Assembly: GCA_032716605.1 (NCBI GenBank)
Contig: CM064505.1
Coordinates: 48,185,762-48,249,761, forward strand
Length of the DNA: 64,000 bases
Direction: 5' to 3'
Source: Paralithodes platypus
Lineage: Eukaryota > Arthropoda > Malacostraca > Decapoda > Lithodidae
Below are positions 36,989 to 46,171 of this stretch, one piece after another (within the stretch, counting starts at the first letter, position 1; each line of letters starts with the position of its first letter). A program made the position numbers and the translations under genes. The notes under the pieces were generated by a model. It made no database searches. It saw only the letters and a list, made by a program, of their open reading frames with translations, and was not told the DNA's origin.

Positions 36989-37356
36989 TAAACCATAGGT
37001 GTGTAAGTAAAATAGAATCCCAGCCACATGAAATTGATAGTAATAACGAACATTCTGATAGCGTAGCTTTTCCGTCTAGGTCCAGTAGTTCAACAGGTAA
37101 AAATAAATTAGTTAAAAACAATAGAAAAATAGTTGCAAATACAAGTAATAATTTGAGGGTTTATTATACAAATTGCAGGAGTTTATGTAACAAAATGAAC
37201 GAACTTAGAGCACTGGTTAGCAAAGAAAATATAGACATAATAGCGCTAACTGAAACATGGATTAATACAGAAACCAGGCATTTTTTAGCAGAGTTTGATA
37301 TACCGGATATAGTTTGTTTAAATATGACCGAACAAGTAGGAGGGGCGGCGGTATAG
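36982..37356 (+). CDS. LINE E ORF2 endonuclease, N-terminal part
   Basis: Overlaps the ORF1 stop by a few bases. YYTNCRSLCNKMNELR, IIALTETWIN and the segment before the GGG block are standard APE-type endonuclease starts in CR1 LINEs. The first 55 residues are a low-complexity linker. A frameshift near 37,330 moves the reading to the 37,314-38,147 frame. The displayed start is a TTG; the real ORF2 start is undetermined. Confidence 0.82.
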   Translation: MLINHRCVSKIESQPHEIDSNNEHSDSVAFPSRSSSSTGKNKLVKNNRKIVANTSNNLRVYYTNCRSLCNKMNELRALVSKENIDIIALTETWINTETRHFLAEFDIPDIVCLNMTEQVGGAAV

Positions 37357-38147
37357 CAGTGTTTGTCAGGAGTTCATTAAAAAGCTGTACTAAATCAGGT
37401 ATTAGAGTAAATAATGAAAATGAAAGTGTTTGGGTAGAAGTTAACGAAGGTAGTGAGACTTTAGTTATTGGAGTTATGTATAGACCGCCAAATATGAGTA
37501 GAAATGACGGAAAATCATTATGGGAGGAAATTAGAATAGCATCAAGGTTTAGCAACGTGTGCATTATGGGGGATTTTAATTTCCCTAATATAGATTGGCA
37601 ACAACAAATAGGCGACTCTGATTCAAAGGAGTTTATTGAGGTAGTACAAGATAGTTTTTTGTCTCAATTCATAGATACGCCGACTAGAGGTGATAATATT
37701 CTCGATTTAGTTTTCAGTAACAATGAACATATGATAAATAGAGTAGAAATCGGGGACCACCTAGGAAATAGTGATCACAATTCTGTGTATTTTAATATAC
37801 AATGGAAAGGTAATACCAGAGAGAATTCAACATTAATACCTGACTTCAGAAAAGCCAATTATGGTGGGTTAAGAGAAGCCCTGTTAGCGGACCCTATGGT
37901 AAAAAAATTAAGTCGATCCAGGTGTCCAAATGAGTGTATCCTTTCTCAGGCACCTGTCATCTTAAGTCAGGAAGAGACGTCAAACTTGGTAGATACATAC
38001 GATAATTTTATCAAGTCAGTATTCAATGCGCAAAATAAATATATCCCCAAAAGAAAATTTAGATCAACACAGAACCAACCCAAATGGATGAATAATAGAC
38101 TATTAGATCTTCTAGGAAAAAAGAGAGGAATATATAGAAAAATTTAA
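37314..38147 (+). CDS. LINE E ORF2 endonuclease, main part and linker
   Basis: GGGIAVFVRSSLK, VMYRPPNMS, CIMGDFNFPNIDW, TPTRGDNILDLVFSN and GNSDHNSVYF complete the endonuclease. The linker follows (PDFRKANYGGLREAL, QPKWMNNRLLDLL). After 38,147 a frameshifted linker runs to the MITE1 insertion at 38,321. Strongly similar in wording to LINE D at the window start. Confidence 0.85.
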   Translation: MFKYDRTSRRGGGIAVFVRSSLKSCTKSGIRVNNENESVWVEVNEGSETLVIGVMYRPPNMSRNDGKSLWEEIRIASRFSNVCIMGDFNFPNIDWQQQIGDSDSKEFIEVVQDSFLSQFIDTPTRGDNILDLVFSNNEHMINRVEIGDHLGNSDHNSVYFNIQWKGNTRENSTLIPDFRKANYGGLREALLADPMVKKLSRSRCPNECILSQAPVILSQEETSNLVDTYDNFIKSVFNAQNKYIPKRKFRSTQNQPKWMNNRLLDLLGKKRGIYRKI

Positions 38148-38324
38148 AAAGGCGAAATTCACCTACTTGCTTACTATCAGAATCTATCACGACAGGTAAA
38201 AAAGGATATTAGTAAAGAAAAAAAGAAATTATGAAATTAAGGTTGCCAATGACTCAAAAAATAATCCTAAAGCTTTTTACCAACTATATAAATCCAAAGT
38301 TAGAGATGTAATTGGTCCCCTTAA

Positions 38325-38939
38325 CCTCTGAAGTGCGCATGGGGGTAATTGGAAACGTCCCCCTGTGCTGACGTATTTGAGGTGTTTCCGTCACTAAAAT
38401 ATTCATTGTGCCATTAATAGCATTAATATTTATCCATATGCGCCTATTAGGGGTTGATTATAAAGGTATTAACCTGAAACAACAATAAAACGAGTGAAAA
38501 CAGCGTTTGGATGGTCAAAATCGGAGATATAGCCCGCGAGTTGTATAATGTATGGGTGAGGCAATCTGCTTTCCCGCCAATTTCCCCCAAGGCCACTGAG
38601 ACACAGTCGATCGATACTCTCTCTCTCTCTCTTGCACTCGCTTGCTATCAGTGATGACCACACCCTCCAATCGGATTTCTAATGTTAGCACGAAAATATA
38701 CCTCAGAATAAGGGAATAACAGGGAAAATAGGTGATAACTGAAGGAGAGGAGGAAAGTGGGGAAGGAGGGGAGGTAGAGGACTGAGATTTTGCATGGCCC
38801 AGGGGCCAACAAACAAAAAAAAATATAAAAAAATATTTTTTTTTCGATGTCAAAAGTTGATTTTTATTTTCTCTGACTCTTAAGAGTCTTCCCGCAGTGC
38901 GCCGGGGGAACTCTTAAGAGTCTCCCCGCAGCTCCCGGG
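38325..38939 (+). mobile_element. MITE1 copy a inside LINE E
   Basis: 615 bp flanked by TTAA at 38,321-38,324 and 38,940-38,943. It splits the ORF2 linker: removing the MITE and one TTAA leaves the LINE frame continuous across the site. Nearly identical in length and sequence to copy b at 40,397, so both probably moved recently from one source. Confidence 0.9.
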
Positions 38940-38959
38940 TTAAAACTTCGATAGGAGAA

Positions 38960-39529
38960 ATGTCTGAAATGACAGAAAATGATTTAGAAATGTGCAGTAC
39001 ATTAAATAGTCAATTTCTTTCCGTTTTCAGTAATGAAAATTTGGCACAGTTTCCAGAAGTCCGTAAGGTATACAGCGATAGTATAGATAATAGGTTAAGT
39101 ACGGTTACTATAAGTAGAAATGATGTGCTTAAGGAAATTGACAGACTGAAACCTCATAAATCGCCTGGTCCTGATGAGGTATATGCTAGAGTATTAAAAG
39201 AATGCAGAGATGAGTTAAGTTACCCATTAACATTTCTATTTAACAAGTCATTAGAAACAGGTATAGTTCCAGAAGCTTGGAAGCTTGCAAATGTAGTTCC
39301 GATCTTCAAAAAAGGTGATAAATCAATAGCATCCAATTACCGTCCCATTAGTCTCACTTCAATCATAGGAAAGCTACTAGAGTCAATTATTGCTAGGAAA
39401 ATGAGAAACCACTTAGAAACATTTAACTTAATCAATTCTTTTCAGCATGGATTCACTCAGGGACGGTCTTGCCTTACTAATTTGCTTAGTTTTTTTTCTC
39501 AGAGGTATATGAAGCAGTACCGTAGATAA
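38960..39529 (+). CDS. LINE E reverse transcriptase, N-terminal half
   Basis: NDVLKEIDRLKPHKSPGPDE, WKLANVVPIFKKGDKS, NYRPISLTSIIGKLLE and SFQHGFTQGRSCLTNLLSFF are the first RT blocks. The frame breaks near 39,500 (after LLSFF), and the DFSKAFDRVPH catalytic-Asp block (about 39,560-39,590) is read in the next frame. Confidence 0.85.
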   Translation: MSEMTENDLEMCSTLNSQFLSVFSNENLAQFPEVRKVYSDSIDNRLSTVTISRNDVLKEIDRLKPHKSPGPDEVYARVLKECRDELSYPLTFLFNKSLETGIVPEAWKLANVVPIFKKGDKSIASNYRPISLTSIIGKLLESIIARKMRNHLETFNLINSFQHGFTQGRSCLTNLLSFFSQRYMKQYRR

Positions 39530-39596
39530 TGACAAGTCATATGATATTATATATTTAGATTTCAGTAAAGCTTTCGACAGAGTCCCTCATGAGAGA

Positions 39597-40403
39597 TTGA
39601 TGAGAAAGGTTGAGGCACATGGAATAGGTGGGGCGTTGTTAGGATGGATTAGGTCATGGCTAATTGGTAGGAAGCAGAGAGTCAGCATAAATGGTACCAA
39701 GTCAGAATGGGGAGCAGTCAAAAGTGGTGTCCCCCAGGGATCGGTATTAGGTCCCCTGTTGTTTCTTATATACATAAATGACCTAGATTTAGGTATAACT
39801 AGTAGGATAAGTAAATTCGCAGACGATACTAAAATAGGGAGATCAATTGATTCAGATAGCGATATAGAGTGCCTCCAAAGGGATCTAGATACCTTACATG
39901 AATGGTCAGTAAATTGGCAGATGAAGTTTAACATTGACAAATGCAAGGTATTAAAGATAGGGAAGATGCAAACAAATGTTAAATATAAACTAGCTAATTT
40001 AGAATTAGAAAATTCAGACTGCGAGAAAGATCTAGGTGTGTTTGTTAGCAATGATTTGAAGCCTAGAAAACAGTGTATAAGCGTTCGTAATAAGGCAAAC
40101 AGGATTCTCGGGTTCATCTCTAGGAGTGTGAGTAACAGAACTGCTGATGTTATCTTAAAACTTTACTTGTCATTAGTGAGACCCCATATGGATTATGCTG
40201 TCCAATTTTGGTGTCCTTATTACAGAATGGACATAGATTCATTGGAGAGAGTACAGCGTAGAATGACAAAAATGATCCATAATATTAGAAATCTTTCGTA
40301 CGAAGAAAGGTTGAAGAAATTAGGTTTACATTCGTTAGAGAGACGCAGAGTTAGAGGGGATATGATAGAGGTGTTCAAGTGGGTTAGTGGGATTAACCTC
40401 TGA
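39597..40403 (+). CDS. LINE E reverse transcriptase, C-terminal half
   Basis: VKSGVPQGSVLGPLLFLIYIND and catalytic SKFADDTKIGRS, then CKVLKIGKMQTNVKY, DLGVFVSNDLKPRKQC, HMDYAVQFWCPYYR and LERVQRRMTKM. In-frame RT sequence extends upstream of the shown start to about 39,535 and includes IIYLDFSKAFDRVPH. Ends where MITE1 copy b inserts (TTAA at 40,393); the last residues are MITE-coded. Confidence 0.88.
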   Translation: MMRKVEAHGIGGALLGWIRSWLIGRKQRVSINGTKSEWGAVKSGVPQGSVLGPLLFLIYINDLDLGITSRISKFADDTKIGRSIDSDSDIECLQRDLDTLHEWSVNWQMKFNIDKCKVLKIGKMQTNVKYKLANLELENSDCEKDLGVFVSNDLKPRKQCISVRNKANRILGFISRSVSNRTADVILKLYLSLVRPHMDYAVQFWCPYYRMDIDSLERVQRRMTKMIHNIRNLSYEERLKKLGLHSLERRRVRGDMIEVFKWVSGINL

Positions 40404-41011
40404 AGTGCGCATGGGGGTAATTGGAAACGTCCCCCTGTGCTGACGTATTTGAGGTGTTTCCGTCACTAAAATATTCATTGTGCCATTAATAGCATTAATA
40501 CTTATCCATATGCGCCTATTATGGGTTGATTATAAAGGTATTAACCTGAAACAACAATAAAACGAGTGAAAACAGCGTTTGGATGGTCAAAATCGGAGAT
40601 ATAGCCCGCGAGTTGTATAATGTATGGGTGAGGCAATCTGCTTTCCCGCCAATTTCCCCCAAGGCCACTGAGACACAGTCGATCGATACTCTCTCTCTCT
40701 CTCTTGCACTCGCTTGCTATCAGTGATGACCACACCCTCCAATCGGATTTCTAATGTTAGCACGAAAATATACCTCAGAATAAGGGAATAACAGGGAAAA
40801 TAGGTGATAACTGAAGGAGAGGAGGAAAGTGGGGAAGGAGGGGAGGTAGAGGACTGAGATTTTGCATGGCCCAGGACCCAAAAAAAAAAATAAAAATAAA
40901 TTTTTTTTTTTTTTTTCGATGTCAAAAGTTGATTTTTTTTTTCTCTGACTCTTAAGAGTCTCCCCGCAGTGCGCCGGGGGAACTCTTAAGAGTCTCCCCG
41001 CAGCTCCCGGG
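40397..41011 (+). mobile_element. MITE1 copy b inside LINE E
   Basis: 615 bp between TTAA at 40,393-40,396 and 41,012-41,015. The LINE reading frame passes cleanly from one side to the other if the MITE and one TTAA are ignored. Contains the (CT)n tract near 40,690 and an A/T homopolymer region near 40,880-40,940. Confidence 0.9.
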
Positions 41012-41025
41012 TTAACAAAGGGGAC

Positions 41026-41244
41026 ATGACAAATGTACTAAAGCTCAGTGATAGCGAAAGAACTCGTACCAATGGTTTCAAATTAGATAAATTTCGTTTC
41101 AGAAAAGATAAAGGCAAATATTGGTTTGGTAACAGAGTTGTAGATGGGTGGAATGGACTACCAAGTGCTATAGTGGGATCTAAAACTGTAGGGAGCTTTA
41201 AGATAAAATTGGATAAGCATATGGACGAGAAGGGTTGGGTGTGA
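41026..41244 (+). CDS. LINE E ORF2 C-terminal end
   Basis: Final ORF2 segment: FKLDKFRFRKDKGKYWFGNR, VVDGWNGLPSAIVGS and FKIKLDKHM before the stop. Coding actually resumes at 41,012 directly after MITE1 copy b. The same segment, much decayed, recurs several times at 47.6-48.77 kb. Confidence 0.85.
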   Translation: MTNVLKLSDSERTRTNGFKLDKFRFRKDKGKYWFGNRVVDGWNGLPSAIVGSKTVGSFKIKLDKHMDEKGWV

Positions 41245-41626
41245 AGGGGGATCAGCCGGGTTGGGCCAATCAGCGCTCTGCAGACCCCCATAATCCTGCG
41301 TTAATCTCTAACCGTTTTGGTAAGATGATCCTCAGGGTATTAGAGTGTGAAGCCTATAATTGGGCTTTGTAATTGAATTGGGGTTGTGTGGGACAGGGAT
41401 CTGCCTTGCTTGGGCCAATCGGCTTTCTGCAGACTCCCATTTTCTTATGTTCTTATGTTCTTAAAATAGGTGATAACTGAAGGAGGGGAGGAAAGTGGGG
41501 AAGGAGGGGAGGTGGAGGAGTGATATTTGGCATGGCCCAGGGGCAAAAAAGAATAAAAAAATAAAAACAAAAAACAAAACAAAAATTGGGCGTTTTAAAT
41601 GGATTTTGGTTTTCCCTTACTCGTAA

Positions 41627-42259
41627 CCCCTTAAGCGCGATGGGCCTCATGGAAGGCTTCCTATAGGGAACGCGATAGGCCTCACGGAAGCAAGACCATA
41701 AAAAAAGCCTTCCAAAAAAGAAAAGGGCCTATTAAAACAAAGGAATTTGTCTCTAGGTGAGATAATTCCCCTCCAGTACTCATCCATGTGTTTCTCACCC
41801 CCCCCCCCCTCCCCTCCTTCCCCACCTTATTCCCCCCCCCTCAATTATCACCTATTTTTCCTCTTATTTTCATCATTTATCGGTTATTTTTCTCTCCCGT
41901 GACAATGTAGCACAAGTGGGTTGCATAAAATATCGTTATGTAACACCCAGACACTGGCCCACACCGCCCAGCTCGTCTCAGTTACCTCAGAGACAGCGAG
42001 AGGGGAGGGTTGCCTGTGGCTCTCTCTCGCCTGAGATTATGACCGGGTGGCCAATATCTTCGTTTTTCACCACCCAAATGCTTTTCCAACTTATTTTAAC
42101 ACTCTTGAAGGTTCATATATACATCATATATGTAAAATAAAAGCATACCGAAAACAAATAATGCTCTATATTGTAAATATAACAAATTCTGTCAGAATTC
42201 AAGGCTAGAAATGCACAAATAACTACCCTAGCCCCTAGGTCTATATCGCGCTTGTCAGG
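41627..42259 (-). mobile_element. MITE2 copy inserted in MITE1
   Basis: Reverse orientation of 29,003-29,629, with the same termini (GCGCTTGTCAGG at the right). The right flank is TTAA (42,260-42,263), the left is a decayed GTAA. The site is the CTCTTAAGAG palindrome of the outer MITE1. Confidence 0.8.
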
Positions 42260-42297
42260 TTAAGAGTCTTCCCGCAGTCCGCCGGGGGAACTCTTAA

Positions 42298-43215
42298 CCC
42301 GGGAACTACAGGGAGACTCTTAAGAGTTCCCCCGGCGGACTGCGGGAAGACTCTTAACCTAACAAGTGCGCATGGGGGTAATTAAACACCTACTGTGCGC
42401 ATGTATTTGAGGTGTTTCCGTCACTAAAATATTCATTGTACCATTAATACTTATCCATATGTGCCTATTATGGGTTGATTATAAAGGTATTAACCTGAAA
42501 CAACAATAAAACGAGTGAAAACAGCGTTTGGATGGTCAAAATCGGAGATATAGCCCGCGAGTTGTATAATGTATGGGTGAGGCAAGCTGCTTTCCCGCCA
42601 ATTTCCCCCAAGGCCACTGAGACACAGTCGATCGATACTCTCTCTCTCTCTCTCTTGCATTCGCTTGCTATCAGTGATGACCACACCCTGCAACCGGCTT
42701 TCTAATGTTAGCACGAAAAATACCTCAGAATAAGGGAATAACAGGGAAAATAGGTGATAACTGAAGGAGAGGAGGAAAGTGGGGAAGGAGGGGAGGTAGA
42801 GGACTGAGATTTTGCATGGCCCAGGGGCCAAAAAAAAATAAAAAAATAAAAAAATAAAAATAAAAAAATAAAAAAAAATTTGATGTCAAAAGTTGATTTT
42901 TGTTTTTCTCTGACTCTTTAGAGTCTTCCCGCAGTCCGCCGGGGGAACTCTTAAGAGTCTCCCGGCAGTTCCCGGGTTAAGAGTCAGAGAAAAAAAAAAA
43001 TCAACTTTTGACATCAAAAAAAAAAAAAAAAAATTAGGCCTATTTTTATTTTTTTATTTTTTTTGGGCCCCTGGGCCATGCAAAATATCAGTCCTCTACC
43101 TCCCCTCCTTCAGTTATCACCTATTTTCCCTGTTATTCCCTTATTCGGAGGTATATTTTCGTGCTAACATTAGAAAGCCGGTTGCAGGGTGTGGTCATCA
43201 CTGATAGAAAGCGAG
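42298..43215 (-). mobile_element. MITE1 reverse copy, itself split by a forward MITE1
   Basis: After TTAA at 42,294-42,297 it starts CCCGGGAACTACAGGG, runs to 42,353, and resumes at 42,981 (GAGTCAGAGAAAAA) through 43,215. The host site of this copy is a subterminal TTAA of the outer MITE1. Its remaining part appears to lie inverted at 43,746-44,067. Confidence 0.8.
42358..42976 (+). mobile_element. MITE1 forward copy nested in the reverse MITE1
   Basis: 619 bp, TTAA at 42,354-42,357 and 42,977-42,980, starting CCTAACAAGTGCGCATGG and ending GGCAGTTCCCGGG. Target is the second CTCTTAAGAG palindrome of the reverse copy. Confidence 0.88.
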
Positions 43216-43579
43216 GGTTTAATTCTAGTTTCGCTTTCACAGCATACTCATACATTTCTATGGCTACTTTAGAGTTGTCATATACCATACTTAATTCCTA
43301 TGTATGTCCAAAGCGGCGGAAATGCATTATAAGGAATTATACCTACTGTAAAAAAATATATATATTTTCTCCCCATATGCGGCACCATAGCTATTACATA
43401 ATACTAGGTTAGGTTAGGTAAGGTTGTTAGGTTAGGCTAATGTCGTTAATGTAGTTTATTATCATTATATTACGTCTTTTACCCAGCAATTTCCCTGATC
43501 TTCATAGTTGGTTGGGAAGCTATGCCTTTACAACGGCGCCTCCCTTTTGTCGCTGTGTACGTGAAACTAGAATTTTACC
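43216..43579 (+). mobile_element. MITE-X copy 1
   Basis: 364 bp unit with short inverted ends (AATTCTAGTTTC near the left, GAAACTAGAATT near the right). Contains GGTTAGGTTAGGTAAGG and a short (TA)n. Sits at one edge of the inverted block. No ORF. Confidence 0.7.
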
Positions 43580-44067
43580 GGCTTTGAGATAGGCTAGGCT
43601 AGGAGTAAACAGACTATAGGCTGTGTGAATCCTTGAGTGTTTGCCTTATCATATTTCTGCACATATTAATAAATATAATTGCCTGTTACATGTTTATTTA
43701 TTTTCAAGAGTGCCTTTAACCCGGGAACTACGGGGAGACTCTTAACCTAACAAGTGCGCATGGGGGTAATTAGACACCTCTCCCTGTGCGCATGTATTTG
43801 AGGTGTTTCCGTCACTAAAATATTCATTGTACCATTAATAGCATTAATACTTATCCATACGCGCCTATTATGGGTTGATTATAAAGGTATTAACCTGAAA
43901 GAACAAAAAAACTAGTGAAAACAGCGTTTGGATGGTCAAAATCGGAGATATAGCCCGCGAGTTGTATAATGTATGGGTGAGGGAAGCTGCTTTCCCGCCA
44001 ATTTCCCCCAAGGCCACTGAGACACAGTCGATCGATACTCTCTCTCTCTCTCTCTTGCACTCGCTTT
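43580..44067 (-). other. Inverted block: LTR fragment plus MITE1 ends
   Basis: 43,580-43,715 is the reverse complement of the Gypsy-3 LTR segment at about 26,718-26,850. It is followed by TTAA, the CCCGGG end of the outer MITE1 (43,720-43,741), TTAA again, and a forward-reading MITE1 part (43,746-44,067) that complements what is missing from the reverse copy at 43,215. This is the order expected if the junction region had been flipped as one piece. Confidence 0.7.
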
Positions 44068-44433
44068 GGTTTAATTCTAGTTTCGCTTTCACAGCATACT
44101 CATAAATTTCTATGGCTACTTTAGAGTTGTCATATACCATACTTAATTCCTATATAGCCTATGTCCAAAGCGGCGGAAATGCATTATAAGGAATTATACC
44201 TACTGTAAAAAAAAAAAAAAATCTCCCCATATGCGGCACCATAGCTATTACATAATACTAGGTTAGGTTAGGTAAGGTTGTTAGGTTAGGCTAATGTCGT
44301 TAATGTAGTTTATTATCATTATATTACGTCTTTTACCCAGCAATTTCCCTGATCTTCATAGTTGGTCGGGAAGCTATGCCTTTACAACGGCGCCTCCCTT
44401 TTGTCGCTGTGTACGTGAAACTAGAATTTTACC
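44068..44433 (+). mobile_element. MITE-X copy 2
   Basis: Same 366-bp unit in the same orientation as copy 1, differing by a few bases and an A-tract expansion near 44,207. Lies at the other edge of the inverted block and is followed by normal-orientation LTR sequence. Confidence 0.7.
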
Positions 44434-44737
44434 GGCTATCTTACCTGGTAGTCACCCTAGGGACTTAAAAGCTCATAGGATGGTATTTGGCCCTCCAATA
44501 TAGGAAAGCCCCAATCCTGCCTGCCCAAAACCAAGTTGATCACCCTCACTGCTCAGCCTCCACGTGTGTAATAAATAATGCACAAAGCCCCAAGCGTGCA
44601 TCTCCCTTCTCCGTGAAGGAAAACAGACACTAAAAAAACCCTCATGAATGTAGCAGAAATCTGCAGAATATTGTACAAACTCAACTATGAACATAATTAT
44701 GTCAACATAGGAATACAAAATTGTGGTTACTACTACA
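44434..44737 (-). repeat. Gypsy-3 5' LTR, last segment
   Basis: Matches 27,077-27,219 plus 29,990-30,147 of the other LTR without the hAT insertion, so it shows the empty hAT site (GTAATAA once). Ends CTACTACA before the CTACC duplication. About 220 bp of LTR between the inverted piece and this one are missing. Confidence 0.85.
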
Positions 44738-44742
44738 CTACC

Positions 44743-45600
44743 GCACGGGGACAAAGAGTCCTAACATCATAAGTGCAACGCAAATTCTCTTATGGAATCG
44801 TCTTATGATTGGGTACTCACTACGAAAAAACTTTATAAAAAATAAAAAAGAGAAAATTAACTTAATACTAGTTATATAAATGCTTTCCATCTCGGTGGAT
44901 TTCTTGCATAGATTCTATCCCTGACGCTGCTCTTAGAGACGCCATTCCTTCTTCCATGACATATTAAGACTAAACTCAAGACATCAAACGAATGGGAAGG
45001 GGATGGAAGGGAGGGCCCTACATCGTCAATGATTTCGGGGCCACTACTAAATTATTATGTTCCTTCCAACAACCAACTATACTCCTAAAATCGATTAATG
45101 AAATTTACAAACACATGTGGCAGTCCGTGGATTCGAACCCAGGACGCTCACACCGAATATCAACACCTTATGCATCGCACCACGAAGACAGTTAAAGGAT
45201 GGTGGACACTGCCTACGATTTATTATGCAACTTCGAATCCTGCATATCAATCTAAGCATGTACACACATCCCAACTGCAACTCACGTAGGCTATGCATAT
45301 GTGAATGGAAAGAGCAATTAATGGGGCCTTAACCACTAGGGAAGTCCTCTCGATAAATTACCCCTGAACCAATATCAATTATTATGTTCCTTCCAACAAC
45401 CAACTATACTCCTAAAATCGATTAATGAAATTTACAAACACATGTGGCAGTCCGTGGATTCGAACCCAGGACGCTCACACCGAATATCAACACCTTATGC
45501 ATCGCACCACGAAGACAGTTAAATATTAGGTTTTCATTCTTCCCTCCGGGACTCAAACCTATAATTTATTAGTGGCCCCTCCATCATTGACGATATGCCT
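44743..45600. repeat. DIRS-2 terminal repeat and internal complementary region
   Basis: Continues the terminal repeat from 26,476. The internal complementary region starts near 45,021 (CATCGTCAATGATTTCGGGG), is interrupted at 45,052, and resumes at 45,525 through 45,600. The joined-end junction (ACTCAAACCTATAATTTATT) is intact near 45,562. Confidence 0.78.
45053..45519 (-). repeat. tRNA-like repeat with 146-bp direct ends inserted in DIRS-2
   Basis: Flanked by TAAAT (45,048-45,052 and 45,520-45,524). Bases 45,051-45,196 recur at 45,378-45,523. On the minus strand each copy holds a clear B box (GGGTTCGAATCC, near 45,135 and 45,464), and the middle holds an A-box-like TAGTGGTTAAGGC near 45,336. 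It could be a tandem SINE or a very short element with terminal direct repeats. No ORF and no poly(A). Confidence 0.6.
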
Positions 45601-46171
45601 GATATCTCAAGACTGGAGGGGGACATTCGTGACAATATCATCCACTAACAAAATAATATAGGTAGAGACAAAGAATCCTATAACAATTTTAAGTCTGTAT
45701 TACTTACATACAATAAAAGTAAAAATTAGAAAAGAAAGCAGTGCGTTACTTCAAAGAATATCTGCTTATGCTTGACCGACTAGGTACAATGGTATGATCT
45801 CACTTTGAGGTTCATAAGTGTTGTCTAGGAACTACTTGTATTCCTGTCCAACTTAATAAAGACCCATATATCCGTGGATTATATCTTCTGTTCTTAAAAC
45901 TATTTGTACATTTATATAATTTGTACACTCTGTTTATACTATATAGTTGTAACTATGATAGATATCTTCAAAAATATAAAAATATTTTAAGAGCTGTAGA
46001 ACCAGCTCGCCTTATTAAGTATCACAGCTCGTGATCTTATCACAATATCCGGCGGAGGGGCTCTAGGGTTCTTTGGGCTTTCCGGCACCCCCCCCCCCCC
46101 TGCCCCCCCCCCCCCCCCCCTCCTTTTTCACCGTTAAGATTAACCTTAATATGTAATAGCACATGGACTAA
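45601..46171 (-). other. DIRS-2 3' untranslated region
   Basis: Same layout as 3627-4419. Includes C-rich tracts at 46,089-46,120 (runs of 13 and 18 C) where DIRS-1 has 7. No gene. Confidence 0.65.

Larger units (their letters stand above)
36131..41461 (+). mobile_element. LINE E, CR1-type LINE with esterase ORF1
   Basis: ORF1 (SGNH esterase) and ORF2 (endonuclease, RT, C-terminal domain) on the plus strand, interrupted by two MITE1 copies. The 3' UTR (41,245-41,440) ends in an 8-mer tail TTCTTATG repeated (41,441-41,461), a CR1-group trait. 5' truncated inside ORF1 at about 36,131, where MITE1 sequence stops. No target duplication was seen. Confidence 0.85.
35749..42293 (+). mobile_element. 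MITE1 outer copy, host of LINE E and MITE2
   Basis: Begins CCTAAGAAGTGCGCATGG after TTAA in the Gypsy-3 LTR. MITE1 sequence runs 35,749-36,130, resumes at 41,462-41,622 after LINE E, is broken again by MITE2, and continues at 42,264-42,293 (GAGTCTTCCCGCAGTCC..). Its last bases (CCCGGG side) are found inverted at 43,720-43,741. About 15 bp of MITE1 are missing at the LINE E site. Confidence 0.78.
26482..44737 (-). mobile_element. Gypsy-3, Gmr1-like LTR retrotransposon (PR-IN-RT-RH order)
   Basis: Bounded by CTACC at 26,477-26,481 and 44,738-44,742, a 5-bp target duplication. 3' LTR at 26,482-30,147 (896 bp once the hAT insertion is removed), polypurine tract just right of 30,147, pol and gag on the minus strand at 30.7-35.1 kb, primer-binding site at 35,515-35,505, and 5' LTR at 35,518 onward, broken by nested elements and finishing at 44,434-44,737. 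Integrase lies upstream of RT, the order known from Gmr1-type members of the Ty3/gypsy group. Confidence 0.85.

Noticed and set aside
43405..43440. TTAGG-type telomeric repeat
   Set aside because: Only three or four degenerate steps inside MITE-X, repeated in its second copy at 44,260; not a telomere array.
45110..45150. Possible tRNA gene (GGATTCGAACCC)
   Set aside because: A B box is present but no cloverleaf can be drawn, and the sequence occurs twice in a direct repeat with a target duplication, so it is a SINE-type element.
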